Positions 1 through 6,995 of a DNA stretch of 11,854 bases are shown here, piece after piece. Source of the stretch: Psychrobacter sp. (GTDB lineage Bacteria > Pseudomonadota > Gammaproteobacteria > Pseudomonadales > Moraxellaceae); contig JAHHUJ010000047.1 in NCBI GenBank assembly GCA_020024075.1, positions 1-11,854 on the forward strand, in the 5' to 3' direction. The translations under genes were made by a program, and so were the position numbers. The notes beneath the pieces are model-generated. The model was not told the DNA's origin and searched no databases. It was given only the letters and a program-made list of their open reading frames with translations. Numbering within the stretch: position 1 is the first letter of the stretch; each line of letters begins with the position of its first letter.

Positions 1-386
1 AGCCAGGTGGACTGGGCGGCACATACTCAGGTAACCCGCTGAGCTGTGTGGCAGCACTTGCAGTGCTTGAAGTTATCGAAGAGGAAGGTCTGCTTGAGCG
101 CAGTAAAGTTATTGGTCAAACCATTGCGGACTTCTTACAAGGTTTAAATAGCGACAAGATTGGTAACATCCGCTACAAAGGTGCGATGTTAGCTTTTGAC
201 CTAGTAGATGCTGAGGGCAATCCAGATGCAGAAGCAACCGCTAAGCTACGTGCCGATGCTTTTGATAAAGGCTTATTACTGGCTTCATGTGGCCGTCATG
301 GTAATGCCATCCGTGTCATGGTGCCATTGACTGTTTCGGATGAAGTGTTACAAGAGGGTCTTGATATTATTAAGGCTTCTTTGTAG
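1..386 (+). CDS. gabT: 4-aminobutyrate aminotransferase (GABA transaminase), C-terminal part only
   Basis: The 5' end lies outside the window. In-frame codons run from base 3 to the TAG at 384-386, giving about 127 residues of a protein that is usually about 425 long. GabT moves the amino group of GABA to 2-oxoglutarate, giving succinate semialdehyde and glutamate, with pyridoxal phosphate in the cytoplasm. The stretch begins with the class-III aminotransferase motif GGLGGTYSGNPLSC, which lies just after the PLP-binding lysine; that lysine is therefore off the window. Next come the VLEVIEEEGL helix and the C-terminal small domain (IRYKGAMLAFDLVD, then GNAIRVMVPLTV). The internal GTG at 48 is a codon of this gene, not a start. 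The APC permease follows 108 bases downstream on the same strand, which fits uptake and breakdown of an amino acid. Family assignment (Aminotran_3) is firm; GABA as substrate rests on resemblance from memory. Confidence 0.88.
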   Translation, partial: PGGLGGTYSGNPLSCVAALAVLEVIEEEGLLERSKVIGQTIADFLQGLNSDKIGNIRYKGAMLAFDLVDAEGNPDAEATAKLRADAFDKGLLLASCGRHGNAIRVMVPLTVSDEVLQEGLDIIKASL

Positions 387-417
387 GGCTCAAGACTATC
401 ATAAAGCAGCTACTACT

Positions 418-465
418 AAATCTAATAATGTTATTCATAAGATAGTGAGTGGCATTATTAGGTTT
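418..465 (+). terminator. Inverted repeat between gabT and the permease gene, possible weak terminator or attenuator
   Basis: Arms 418-430 (AAATCTAATAATG) and 453-465 (CATTATTAGGTTT) pair over 13 positions with one G-T wobble around a 22-base loop. The stem is AT-rich and ends in only three T residues, so it is a poor intrinsic terminator. It may reduce read-through from gabT into the permease, or be a binding site. I see no convincing separate promoter for the permease in this gap. Confidence 0.35.
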
Positions 466-494
466 AAATAAGCAGATAAAATCAGGGAGTTGAT

Positions 495-1934
495 ATGTCT
501 GGACTAAAAAAATCTTTGGGGGTATTAGACATTGTTGCCCTCGCATTTGGGGCAATGGTAGGCTGGGGCTGGGTAGTCCTAGCTGGCGGCTGGGTGATTT
601 CTGCAGGGATCTGGGGAGCCGTGTTGGCTTTCTTGATAGGTGGTCTTGCGGTTATCTTTATCGGCATTACTTACGCAGAGCTAGCGGCCTCTATGCCTAT
701 TACTGGTGGTGAGCACACTTACACCCATAGGGCACTTGGGGTACACGTCTCCTTTATATGCTCTTGGAGTATACTATTTGGTTATCTTTCAGTTGTCGCC
801 TTCGAAGCGGTAGCATTGCCCACTGTAATCGAATATTTAATTCCAAACTTTAATCAAGGTAAGCTTTGGAATGTGGCTGGATGGGATGTTTATGCTTCAT
901 GGGCTGGGGTCGGAATGATAGGTTCCCTGTTGGTCACTTGGCTGAACATTCGCGGAATGGAAGTTAGTGCTTGGTTTCAAAAACTAGCGGTTGGCGGTAT
1001 CTTGTGTGTTGGTACCTTATTAATGATAGGGGCAATGCTGTATAGTCCTGCTAGTTCTGATGCAGTACAGGCGCCAGCTTTTATTGGTGGAATTGGTGGC
1101 ATGATGGCGGTTATTGTTATGGTGCCGTTTATGTTTGTTGGATTTGACGTTATTCCGCAGGCCGCTGAAGAGATTGACTTAACTCGTCCTAATATTGGTA
1201 TCTTCTTAATTATTTCGCTAATTGTTGCTGTTGCTTGGTATGCTGGTGTTGCTTGGAGTGTGGGTAAAACATTACCTTTAATTCAAGCTCAAAGCTCAAC
1301 ACTTGCTACAGCTGATGCTATGACTAATGCTTGGGGTGGAAAATGGGCTGGTATCTTGCTAGTAATAGGCGGTGTACTAGGTATTTTATCTAGCTGGAAT
1401 GCTTTTTTGGTGGGTGGCAGTCGTCTAATGTTTGCGATGGCTAAGTCGCATATGCTACCGGGGTTTTTAGCGAAGCTACATCCCAAATACAATACGCCGG
1501 TTAATGCTATTTTATTGATCGGAGGGCTGGCTACTTTCGCTCCTTTATTCGGTCGTAAGATGTTGGTATGGATTGTAGATGCTGGTGGCTTTGGTATCGT
1601 CATTGCCTATACTTGCGTGGCCATTTCGTTCTTAGTGTTACGTTTCCGTGAGCCTGAGATGGTGAGACCCTTTAAAGTGCCTGCTGGCAAGCTTGTAGGC
1701 TTAGTAACTATCGTTCTAAGCTTTGGTTTAATGATACTTTATTTACCTGGTATGCCCTCAGCACTAACGGGTGTTGAATGGGTTATTTTCATCGGTTGGA
1801 CGGTGTTTGGTTTGATGCTTTATGCCTACTCGATGACTAAATATCCAGGTAAGAGCAAAGCGTTTATGGATTCTGAAATTGATGCGGTTAAAGCAATGAA
1901 TGTTCAGTGGTTAAAAGAAAATAAACTGCTCTAA
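495..1934 (+). CDS. APC-family amino-acid permease
   Basis: 479-residue inner-membrane transporter of the amino acid-polyamine-organocation superfamily (AA_permease_2 type). It is expected to import an amino acid or amine by proton symport or exchange. The protein is hydrophobic along its whole length with about 12 membrane segments. The first (about residues 9-37) carries the glycine-rich unwound region GAMVGWGWVVLAGG, where this superfamily binds the amino and carboxyl groups of its substrate. The second has the TYAELAASMPITGGEHTY motif typical of the family. A short charged cytoplasmic tail (about 445-479) ends in KENKLL. The ATG start is set by AGGGAG at 484-489, five bases upstream. Its position behind gabT suggests GABA or another gabT-pathway amino acid as substrate, but this is inference; sequence alone does not set specificity. 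A strong hairpin follows the stop codon. Confidence 0.9.
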   Translation: MSGLKKSLGVLDIVALAFGAMVGWGWVVLAGGWVISAGIWGAVLAFLIGGLAVIFIGITYAELAASMPITGGEHTYTHRALGVHVSFICSWSILFGYLSVVAFEAVALPTVIEYLIPNFNQGKLWNVAGWDVYASWAGVGMIGSLLVTWLNIRGMEVSAWFQKLAVGGILCVGTLLMIGAMLYSPASSDAVQAPAFIGGIGGMMAVIVMVPFMFVGFDVIPQAAEEIDLTRPNIGIFLIISLIVAVAWYAGVAWSVGKTLPLIQAQSSTLATADAMTNAWGGKWAGILLVIGGVLGILSSWNAFLVGGSRLMFAMAKSHMLPGFLAKLHPKYNTPVNAILLIGGLATFAPLFGRKMLVWIVDAGGFGIVIAYTCVAISFLVLRFREPEMVRPFKVPAGKLVGLVTIVLSFGLMILYLPGMPSALTGVEWVIFIGWTVFGLMLYAYSMTKYPGKSKAFMDSEIDAVKAMNVQWLKENKLL

Positions 1935-1972
1935 ATAAGATACTTAGTATTGATTATAAAAAACTCTGCTTA

Positions 1973-2020
1973 TTGAAGTGAACCCCATAAATTGTGTCCA
2001 ACTTATGGGGTTCACTTCAA
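1973..2020. repeat. 48-bp near-perfect hairpin, IS3-type end-to-end relic, probable shared terminator
   Basis: Arms 1973-1994 and 1999-2020 are complementary over 22 positions with one mismatch (1991 against 2002) around a 4-base loop. Each arm, read inward, begins TGAAGTGAACCCCATAA and continues (A/G)TTG; the inner part reads GTTGGACAC from the right side. This form (TG start, CCCC run, then a TTGGACA-like block) resembles terminal inverted repeats of IS3-family elements as I remember them. No transposase lies inside, and the 3-bp flanks (TAT and AAT) are not a clear target duplication. The hairpin sits between two convergent genes, so it very probably halts transcription from both. On the minus strand a T-rich run follows about 10 bases later; on the plus strand there is no good T run. 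Confidence 0.7.
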
Positions 2021-2112
2021 ATACTGGCGGGATTTTGATTTGCTAAAGTATTAGAGTTCTTTATTTCACCGATCTGTTAGCTTATTTATACTAGGCTATG
2101 GCATATACTCAG

Positions 2113-3207
2113 CTACTGCAATTTAGCTCCCTCTTTTGAGAACACCTGACCGGTTACGGTTTTATATAAAGCACAAACCATAATTACCATACCTAATAAG
2201 CCTAAAGCTGGATAAAGCACGTTAATTAAAGTACTAAATGGGAATAAAGAGGCCAATAACGACAACGCCACAAGGCTGATAGTTAAGGTTCGGAATTGAA
2301 GCGGATGCTTATGTGAGTCAAAAAAGCGGATCACACAGCCATACAGATTGGTTACTGCCGTGGTAAATACGGCAACTACCAAGACGATGCTAAATAAAAT
2401 GCCTACCATTGGGCTGATGTTTTTGGCGATTTGTAGGAAAGGGATTTGAAACTCAATAACATTAGTCAGATCAGATAGTAAGGCTAGAGTGATAAACAAT
2501 AAACATAAACCTAAGAAGAAACCACCCATTATCCCAGCAATTCTAAGGGTTTTTAAACTCGACTCTTTACCGCCCATCGCTGTTAAAGTTGAGGTGGCTA
2601 AGCTAACGTTATATGACACGTAGACAATAGCTGAAGCCCACCAAAAAGGGGTAGCTAAAGTCGGAGTTAGGTTTTTTAAGCTTTCATCAACCGTCGAGAG
2701 TTGATCAAAGTGTGAGCCTAGGGTGACTAAAGAGATGGCAATAACGCTAAAGATAATAATAGGGGAGACGATGCCCAAAGCACGAACCGAGGACGAAAAT
2801 CCAAAAATAACAGTGGCTAAAGTCATCCCAGCAATAATTAACTTACCGGTCATAACAGACAGTCCCCAGTATTCATTAATGGCCGCCCCGCCACCTGAGA
2901 ACATAATACTCACACAGCCGAACATAAAAAATAGCAACACATAGTCGCCAATAAAGCCCAATTTGTTACCACATAAATAGTTGAGTACATCTCGATGGCT
3001 GCAGGTTTGTAGTCTATTGCCAAGCTCCATAAACCCTGAGCCATACCAAATAAACATAATGGTGGTGATAATTGCACCAATAATACCCACCAGACCATAG
3101 CCGGCAAAAAACTGTAACACTTCTTGCCCACTAGCATAGCCTGCACCAATGACGGCGCCCACATAAACGCCGGCATAGCTAATGGCCTTTAAAATCGAGC
3201 TACTCAT
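2113..3207 (-). CDS. YkvI-family integral membrane protein (putative transporter)
   Basis: About 364 residues and about 10 hydrophobic membrane segments. The N-terminal stretch AGVYVGAVIGAGYASGQEVLQFF is the hallmark of the YkvI family (COG3949). That family is distantly related to LeuT-fold amino-acid transporters: the glycine-rich first helix and the GQE motif recall their substrate site. Its substrate is not known. I place the start at the ATG at 3207 because GGGA lies nine bases upstream; the frame is open back to a TTG at 3222 that has no Shine-Dalgarno sequence, and using it would add five residues. The gene ends with TAG at 2113-2115, facing the permease across the 1973-2020 hairpin. 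No operon partner is visible. A possible promoter (TTGTAT at 3333-3338 and TAATAT at 3311-3316, minus strand, 16-base spacer) is weak. Confidence 0.85.
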   Translation of the reverse strand: MSSSILKAISYAGVYVGAVIGAGYASGQEVLQFFAGYGLVGIIGAIITTIMFIWYGSGFMELGNRLQTCSHRDVLNYLCGNKLGFIGDYVLLFFMFGCVSIMFSGGGAAINEYWGLSVMTGKLIIAGMTLATVIFGFSSSVRALGIVSPIIIFSVIAISLVTLGSHFDQLSTVDESLKNLTPTLATPFWWASAIVYVSYNVSLATSTLTAMGGKESSLKTLRIAGIMGGFFLGLCLLFITLALLSDLTNVIEFQIPFLQIAKNISPMVGILFSIVLVVAVFTTAVTNLYGCVIRFFDSHKHPLQFRTLTISLVALSLLASLFPFSTLINVLYPALGLLGMVIMVCALYKTVTGQVFSKEGAKLQ

Positions 3208-3222
3208 ATCTTTATATCCCAA
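3208..3222 (-). promoter_or_regulatory. Ribosome binding site that decides the ykvI-like gene start
   Basis: On the minus strand this reads TTGGGATATAAAGAT directly before ATG 3207. GGGA at a nine-base spacing supports ATG 3207. The TTG at 3222 has no purine-rich sequence in front of it. Confidence 0.5.
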
Positions 3223-3264
3223 ATAAAACTATCTGCTGCACAGCAGTTGATGTAAAGCTTCTGA

Positions 3265-3290
3265 AGTTAACCCTGATGTTCTAGTTAACT
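3265..3290. repeat. Inverted repeat AGTTAAC-12-GTTAACT upstream of the YkvI-family gene
   Basis: AGTTAAC (3265-3271) and GTTAACT (3284-3290) form a perfect 7-12-7 inverted repeat, 58 to 83 bases upstream of ATG 3207. A second small palindrome, CTGCTG-CA-CAGCAG, lies at 3233-3246. Either could be an operator for the gene or a leader hairpin; nothing identifies a regulator. Confidence 0.35.
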
Positions 3291-3404
3291 GATAACAAAT
3301 TTTGGGAAGTATATTAACAGTAAGTTATAAGAATACAAGGGCGGTTATTAGACGCTTAGTTGAACCATTGCAGGAATACTTGGTGATAATATGGATAGGT
3401 AAGC

Positions 3405-3647
3405 TTGGGTATGGGGGCTTGTCGTTTTTTATTAATGCCATATAAGCATAGTGAGTCGAAGCTCATCCATGAGCAACCCGAGCAGTTATTTAAGCAATAC
3501 ACCAACGAAGAGAACTATGGCTTTGAAATCTGCCATAAAGTTATTATTGACCGCTTCGGTCGTTATCCACACCGAAATGAGATGTTGGGTCATCAGTCCA
3601 CTGCAGAATAGATAGAGTTTTTAACTCAGCTCGTTTTTTCGTCGTAA
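3405..3647 (+). pseudogene. DUF924-family gene remnant (C-terminal fragment with in-frame stop)
   Basis: The plus-strand frame encodes a fragment that I recognise as the C-terminal part of DUF924 proteins: MPYKHSESKLIHEQ, then FEICHKVIIDRFGRYPHRNEMLG and HQSTAE. Functional DUF924 proteins are about 180-190 residues and of unknown biochemical role. Here only about 68 codons remain before a TAG at 3609-3611. The same frame then continues IEFLTQ, which matches the usual family ending (...STAEEIEFLTQPGSSF), until TAA at 3645-3647. The TAG therefore looks like a GAG-to-TAG nonsense change of a conserved glutamate. Upstream of about 3405 the frame is closed by a stop at 3396-3398 and I find no recognisable N-terminal half. 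There is no ribosome binding site. I read it as a decayed gene, not as a small functional protein. Confidence 0.75.
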
Positions 3648-3686
3648 CTTTTATCTTAAGGTTTCTTGCGATTAATGCCGGCATTA

Positions 3687-4289
3687 TCATTTGGCAGGCA
3701 TTAGCTCGCCGGTGATAACAATAGGAATGGTGGTTCCAAAGATACCTGGGAAGGCGGTTACTCCGTAGTCATGACGATTAATAAGTCCTGTGGCCTTGAA
3801 CTTTAAAGCGCTTGGCTTAGTTTTTGACTGGGTATAGACGTCCGTTAAGGTCACTTTAACGCTCATGGGTTTGCTTTGGCCCAATGCGATGAAGTTTCCG
3901 GTGACGTAGCCTTCTCGTGGATTGAGTAATTTAACCTTGGTAGAGACAAACTTAAGGGTGGGGTACTGTTTGGTATTTAACAGCTCTTTTCTACGGATAA
4001 AGTAATCACGCGGCTTAAGATCGGTATCAATACTGTCAGTATAAACGGTAAAGCGTACCTCGGTGTTTTGAGGTTTGGTTTCATCATAATTAATGATCCC
4101 CTCCAGCTTGTTGAACTTGCCCTTAATAATAGAGTTTTTTAGGTAGGAAACCTCAAAGTTAACTTTGGTTTTTGTAGGGTTTAGCTGCCATTTTTGGGGA
4201 GGAGTGGCGGCATTGGCAATAAGGGGTAAGCACAGAATAGCAGAAGTGCTTAAGCTTTTCATAAGGTGAGTGGTAGTGGGGGTAAACAT
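3687..4289 (-). CDS. YceI-family periplasmic lipid-binding protein
   Basis: About 200 residues as called. YceI proteins are secreted lipocalin-like beta barrels that bind polyisoprenoid or other amphiphilic molecules; members are often induced by base, osmotic or other stress. An N-terminal signal peptide is visible (positive MK, hydrophobic core SAILCLPLIA, then the cleavage box ANA). The mature protein starts near ATPPQKWQLNP and has the typical YceI layout: VNFEVSYLKNSIIKGKF near the start, DYFIRRKELLNTKQYPTLKF in the middle, and GVTAFPGIFGTTIPIVITGEL at the end. The frame is open to a TTG at 4340. ATG 4289 has GGA about nine bases upstream, and ATG 4262 would give a 191-residue protein, the usual length. 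The signal peptide fits 4289 or 4262; I choose 4289 with moderate confidence. The gene is divergent from tonB and appears to stand alone. Confidence 0.87.
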   Translation of the reverse strand: MFTPTTTHLMKSLSTSAILCLPLIANAATPPQKWQLNPTKTKVNFEVSYLKNSIIKGKFNKLEGIINYDETKPQNTEVRFTVYTDSIDTDLKPRDYFIRRKELLNTKQYPTLKFVSTKVKLLNPREGYVTGNFIALGQSKPMSVKVTLTDVYTQSKTKPSALKFKATGLINRHDYGVTAFPGIFGTTIPIVITGELMPAK

Positions 4290-4502
4290 GATGAAAATTC
4301 CAATAATCAGTAATCGTACTGAGTTCAAAATAGTAAACAATTATAAATGCTTAATTAACGCATAGCTGCCTATTCTATCATGCAGGTTCGGTAGAAAGTG
4401 AATAGCATGCGTAAAGCAATTAAACAAGATAGGTAGGCAGTTGATAAAAGTAGTAGAGACACATTTACTGTGTAAAATAAGAAATCACACAGAATTATAG
4501 TT

Positions 4503-4519
4503 ATGTTATAATATAACAT
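4503..4519. repeat. Perfect 17-bp AT palindrome in the yceI/tonB intergenic region
   Basis: ATGTTATA and TATAACAT flank one central A. It is a possible operator for a dimeric regulator, about 213 bases upstream of the yceI start and 260 bases upstream of tonB. It does not match the Fur consensus. Short AT palindromes also arise by chance in such DNA. Confidence 0.3.
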
Positions 4520-4630
4520 TAGTTTTTTATAAGCATTCATTACCTTCTATATTTCAGATATTGTGTGCATAAAATATATATCAGTCGTTGCAAATACCTT
4601 AAAAACCGTGAAACTTCATTTATTAATACA

Positions 4631-4649
4631 AACAATAATAATTATTATT
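4631..4649 (+). promoter_or_regulatory. Fur box candidate upstream of tonB
   Basis: Compared by eye with the 19-base Fur consensus GATAATGATAATCATTATC, this site matches at 14 of 19 positions, and bases 4634-4649 form a perfect 16-bp palindrome (AATAATAATTATTATT). It touches the -35 element of the predicted tonB promoter, a position where bound Fur-Fe(II) would block RNA polymerase. The functional link (iron repression of TonB-ExbB-ExbD) is well established in other bacteria. Confidence 0.6.
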
Positions 4650-4676
4650 TACATTTAAAGATGGTTGTTGTAATAT
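4648..4676 (+). promoter_or_regulatory. Sigma70-type promoter for tonB
   Basis: TTTACA at 4648-4653 and TAATAT at 4671-4676 are separated by 17 bases. Transcription would start near 4683, giving a leader of about 95 bases. The same TTTACA -35 with a Fur-like overlap occurs before hmuS, which strengthens the call. Confidence 0.5.
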
Positions 4677-4778
4677 TCTGGCCTAAAAATAGGTGGTAAC
4701 GGAGCAGGTAGCTGTAAGCTTCACGATGATTTAGACCTATTAGATAATTGTTTATTAGATAAATCTGGCTTTATTTCT

Positions 4779-5690
4779 ATGACAAACAAAACCAGCGATA
4801 ACTCAAGCCTTACCAAAGTTAATACTACCATCGTTATTGCAGTCTTGACGATGCATATAGGTATTGCAGCAGCATTAACTCATATGCATATGCCAAAAAA
4901 AGTGGTAGAAAAACCAGAAGAAGTAAAGCCGGTGGAGATACAGTTAATATCTTTGCAAGAAGTGGCTGAACCTATGCCAATAGAAGTTGAGCAGCCAACC
5001 TCAGTACAGTCAATGTCAACTGCTAAAAACCAAGAAATCAGTGTTAATAAATCACAAAACAAACCACAAAATCAGCCTAAGCCTGAAAAAACTGAGCCTC
5101 AAGCCAAATCTAAGACACAAGTTGAGCCTGAGTTGGTAGAGGAAACCCAAGCAGTCAATGAATCTGAACCAGAGCTACAGCAAGAAACTGAGCCAGAGAC
5201 TGATCTAGACTCTGAACTAGAGATTGTCACTAAAGTCGAAATAACTCCCATAATTGATACCAATGAACATCATCGTTTGATTGAGCAAAAAGGTCTAGAG
5301 CAAAAAGGTCCAGAACAAAAAGGTCCAGAACAAAAAGGTCTAGAGCAAAAAGGTCTAGAGCAAAAAGGTCCAGAACAAGCAGCTGCAAATAATACACCCA
5401 AGAGCTTCTCAGCAAGTCAAGCCCGCTGGGAGCGCGAGCCAATTTTTCAATTGCCGAAATGGGAAGATAGAAGGGTTAGTTTGGGGGAGACGTTTAGTGT
5501 TACCTTAGAGCTGATAGTCGATAAACAAGGTAATGTCACTAAGGCTACAGTGATAAAGTCCTCAGATAACAGGGTTGTAGATGACGCCACTGTTAAAGCA
5601 GTGAAAAAAAGTAAGCTACACCCCTTCATAGAAAATAACTTACCTGTCGTTGGCAAGATTACTCTACCCGTTAATTATGGAAAAAAATGA
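4779..5690 (+). CDS. tonB: Energy transducer TonB
   Basis: 303 residues, longer than E. coli TonB (239). TonB spans the periplasm and passes energy from ExbB-ExbD to outer-membrane receptors for heme, siderophores and similar ligands. A single N-terminal membrane anchor (about 17-36) contains His26, which corresponds to the essential His20 of E. coli TonB. A long P/E/K/Q-rich linker (about 40-215) includes six copies of EQKG(L/P) at residues 169-198. The C-terminal TonB domain (about 223-303) shows FSVTLELIVDKQGNVTKATV and ends with LPVNYGKK. It lacks the usual YPxxA entry motif; FQLPKW stands there instead. ATG 4779 is the only good start, because the frame upstream has no ATG, GTG or TTG before a stop at 4671. 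It has no clear Shine-Dalgarno sequence, which is odd. It is followed by exbB after 135 bases and is probably Fur-regulated. Confidence 0.92.
   Translation: MTNKTSDNSSLTKVNTTIVIAVLTMHIGIAAALTHMHMPKKVVEKPEEVKPVEIQLISLQEVAEPMPIEVEQPTSVQSMSTAKNQEISVNKSQNKPQNQPKPEKTEPQAKSKTQVEPELVEETQAVNESEPELQQETEPETDLDSELEIVTKVEITPIIDTNEHHRLIEQKGLEQKGPEQKGPEQKGLEQKGLEQKGPEQAAANNTPKSFSASQARWEREPIFQLPKWEDRRVSLGETFSVTLELIVDKQGNVTKATVIKSSDNRVVDDATVKAVKKSKLHPFIENNLPVVGKITLPVNYGKK
5283..5372 (+). repeat. Six 15-bp tandem repeats inside tonB (EQKGL/EQKGP)
   Basis: Unit GA(G/A)CAAAAAGGTC(T/C)A, six uninterrupted copies, followed by a partial copy GAACAA. The order of variants is L, P, P, L, L, P. The unit is 15 bases long, so changes in copy number keep the frame and only alter the length of the periplasmic linker. 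Confidence 0.95.
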
Positions 5691-5825
5691 AAATAGCTCT
5701 TTAAAGCTTTACAAGTTGAGTTGTATTAGCTTAGAAGCTAGAACCTGATAAATTGAAATAAGTCTATATTAGTTAGAATCATTCATTAAACAGAGATACC
5801 CCCCAAACTTTAGTAAGGATTTAAC

Positions 5826-6479
5826 ATGGATTTTGCAGCCTACTGGCAATATACCGATGTTGTTACCAAATTTTTGTTTTTTAGTTTATTGGCATTGTCT
5901 ATTGCCTCTTGGATTACTGGGATACTGCGCCTTTATCAAAGTAGTCAGCTGAAGAGCAAAGTTGCTTCTGGCTTAAAGCAAGCAGTAGGAACTGAGTCAA
6001 AAAATATTGAAACCCTACAAAGCACTGAGCGTAAAACGGTGGTAGAACAGGTGTTGCTAAAAGAGATTGGTCGTTATCGCTTTGAAAGTGAAAAAGGCTT
6101 ATCTATCCTAGGGACTACCGCTGCTATTGCCCCTTTTATAGGTTTGTTTGGCACAGTGTGGGGTATCTTTCATGCGCTACATAGTATTGGAGAGTCGGGT
6201 CAGGCGGGATTAAGTCAAGTTGCTGGTCCTGTGGGAGAAGCATTAATCATGACAGGATTGGGTCTGGCAGTGGCCATTCCTGCGGTTATCTTCTACAACA
6301 TTGCGGTGCGTATTAATCGTAAGGTCTTATTTATTGCCAATGATACAGCTTATGGGTTATTGGCGGCAACAGCGAAACCTCAAAAAGCAGAATCAAAATT
6401 GTCGCCGGTGACACAGGCAGAGACTGCAAAAGATAATGCTTATTCTAATAGCTACAATCCTTCTGCCGCCAACCATTAA
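5826..6479 (+). CDS. exbB: ExbB, MotA/TolQ/ExbB proton channel family
   Basis: 217 residues, inner membrane. ExbB forms a pentamer around ExbD and uses the proton gradient to drive TonB. Three membrane segments are visible: about 13-35, about 97-117, and about 137-160. Key residues of the family are present: Thr110 in GLFGTVWGI (E. coli Thr148), and Glu138 and Thr143 in GPVGEALIMTGLGLAVAIP (E. coli Glu176 and Thr181). The long cytoplasmic loop lies between segments 1 and 2, as in ExbB. The C-terminal tail (about 180-217) is polar and low in complexity (Ala/Asn/Ser), as is often variable in this family. AAGGA at 5815-5819, six bases before ATG, fixes the start. The gene follows tonB after 135 bases and precedes exbD by 39 bases, so the three are likely one transcription unit. 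TolQ is excluded because of the TonB/ExbD context. Confidence 0.93.
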   Translation: MDFAAYWQYTDVVTKFLFFSLLALSIASWITGILRLYQSSQLKSKVASGLKQAVGTESKNIETLQSTERKTVVEQVLLKEIGRYRFESEKGLSILGTTAAIAPFIGLFGTVWGIFHALHSIGESGQAGLSQVAGPVGEALIMTGLGLAVAIPAVIFYNIAVRINRKVLFIANDTAYGLLAATAKPQKAESKLSPVTQAETAKDNAYSNSYNPSAANH

Positions 6480-6518
6480 AGACAGTCGGTAAAAGACATC
6501 CCAAGATAGGAGTGTGAC

Positions 6519-6920
6519 ATGGCTTTTCAATTAGGCGATGACGATATGCAAGCAATGAATGAGATTAATCTCATTCCCTTAATTGATATCATGTTGGTAT
6601 TGATGATTATATTTTTGGTAACGGCTACCGTTATAAATCCATCAGTGCCATTAGATTTACCACAAACCAGTGCCACAGTGCAGCAAACCCCGCCCAAAGT
6701 AATTCAAATCAGTATTGATAAAGATGCTGGTATATATTGGGACGAGGAGCCGATCACTTTGCAACAATTATCGAGTCGATTGGCTACCGAGTTGCAACAA
6801 CAAACAGAGCCATCTATTCATTTACGCACTGACAAAGATGCCCGTTATGAAACTGTGGCCCAGGTGTTGGCATTGGCCAGTGAGGCTGAGCTAACTAAGA
6901 TTGCTTTTATTACTGAATAA
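6519..6920 (+). CDS. exbD: ExbD, biopolymer transport protein
   Basis: 133 residues, a single-pass inner-membrane protein with a periplasmic C-terminal domain. It works with ExbB to couple the proton motive force to TonB. After a short cytoplasmic N-terminus, the membrane helix (about 20-40) carries NEINLIPLIDIMLVLMIIFL with Asp23, equivalent to the essential Asp25 of E. coli ExbD. The periplasmic part (about 60-133) shows the ordinary ExbD/TolR features IQISIDKDAGIYWDEEPI and SIHLRTDKDARYETVAQVL. AGGAG at 6508-6512 with six bases to the ATG sets the start. It is the last gene of the tonB-exbB-exbD block; a hairpin terminator follows at 6996-7030. Confidence 0.94.
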   Translation: MAFQLGDDDMQAMNEINLIPLIDIMLVLMIIFLVTATVINPSVPLDLPQTSATVQQTPPKVIQISIDKDAGIYWDEEPITLQQLSSRLATELQQQTEPSIHLRTDKDARYETVAQVLALASEAELTKIAFITE

Positions 6921-6995
6921 AGGCTTTAATCAATAAAGTAAATAGTCATAAATAGAGGCACTTAAGTAAAGGCACTATTATTTATACCTACATTT

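Larger units (their letters stand above)
4290..4778. other. Divergent yceI/tonB intergenic region, AT-rich and regulatory
   Basis: No supported gene lies in these 489 bases. From left to right there is the yceI leader (minus strand), a perfect palindrome ATGTTATA-A-TATAACAT at 4503-4519, a Fur-like box at 4631-4649, a promoter for tonB at 4648-4676, and a leader of about 95 bases. The leader contains a 10-bp direct repeat TATTAGATAA (4738-4747 and 4753-4762). I could not find a convincing promoter for yceI; TAGAAT-like hexamers occur but lack a good -35. Confidence 0.6.

Noticed and set aside
1289..1603. 104-codon minus-strand frame inside the permease gene
   Set aside because: It is a shadow of the APC permease, whose frame carries the family motifs; no recognisable domain on the other strand.
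3673..3686. 14-bp palindrome TAATGCCGGCATTA just after the yceI stop
   Set aside because: No loop and no T run, so not a convincing terminator; could be chance.
5230..5442. Minus-strand open frame opposite the tonB repeats with LDLFALDLFV repeats
   Set aside because: It is only the antisense reading of the 15-bp repeat; tonB is clearly the coding strand, and there is no ribosome binding site.
5691..5825. Possible Fur site or separate promoter between tonB and exbB
   Set aside because: The best Fur match by eye is about 11 of 19, and TTGAAA/TAGAAT hexamers are only 15 bases apart. The gap is more likely plain intergenic DNA.
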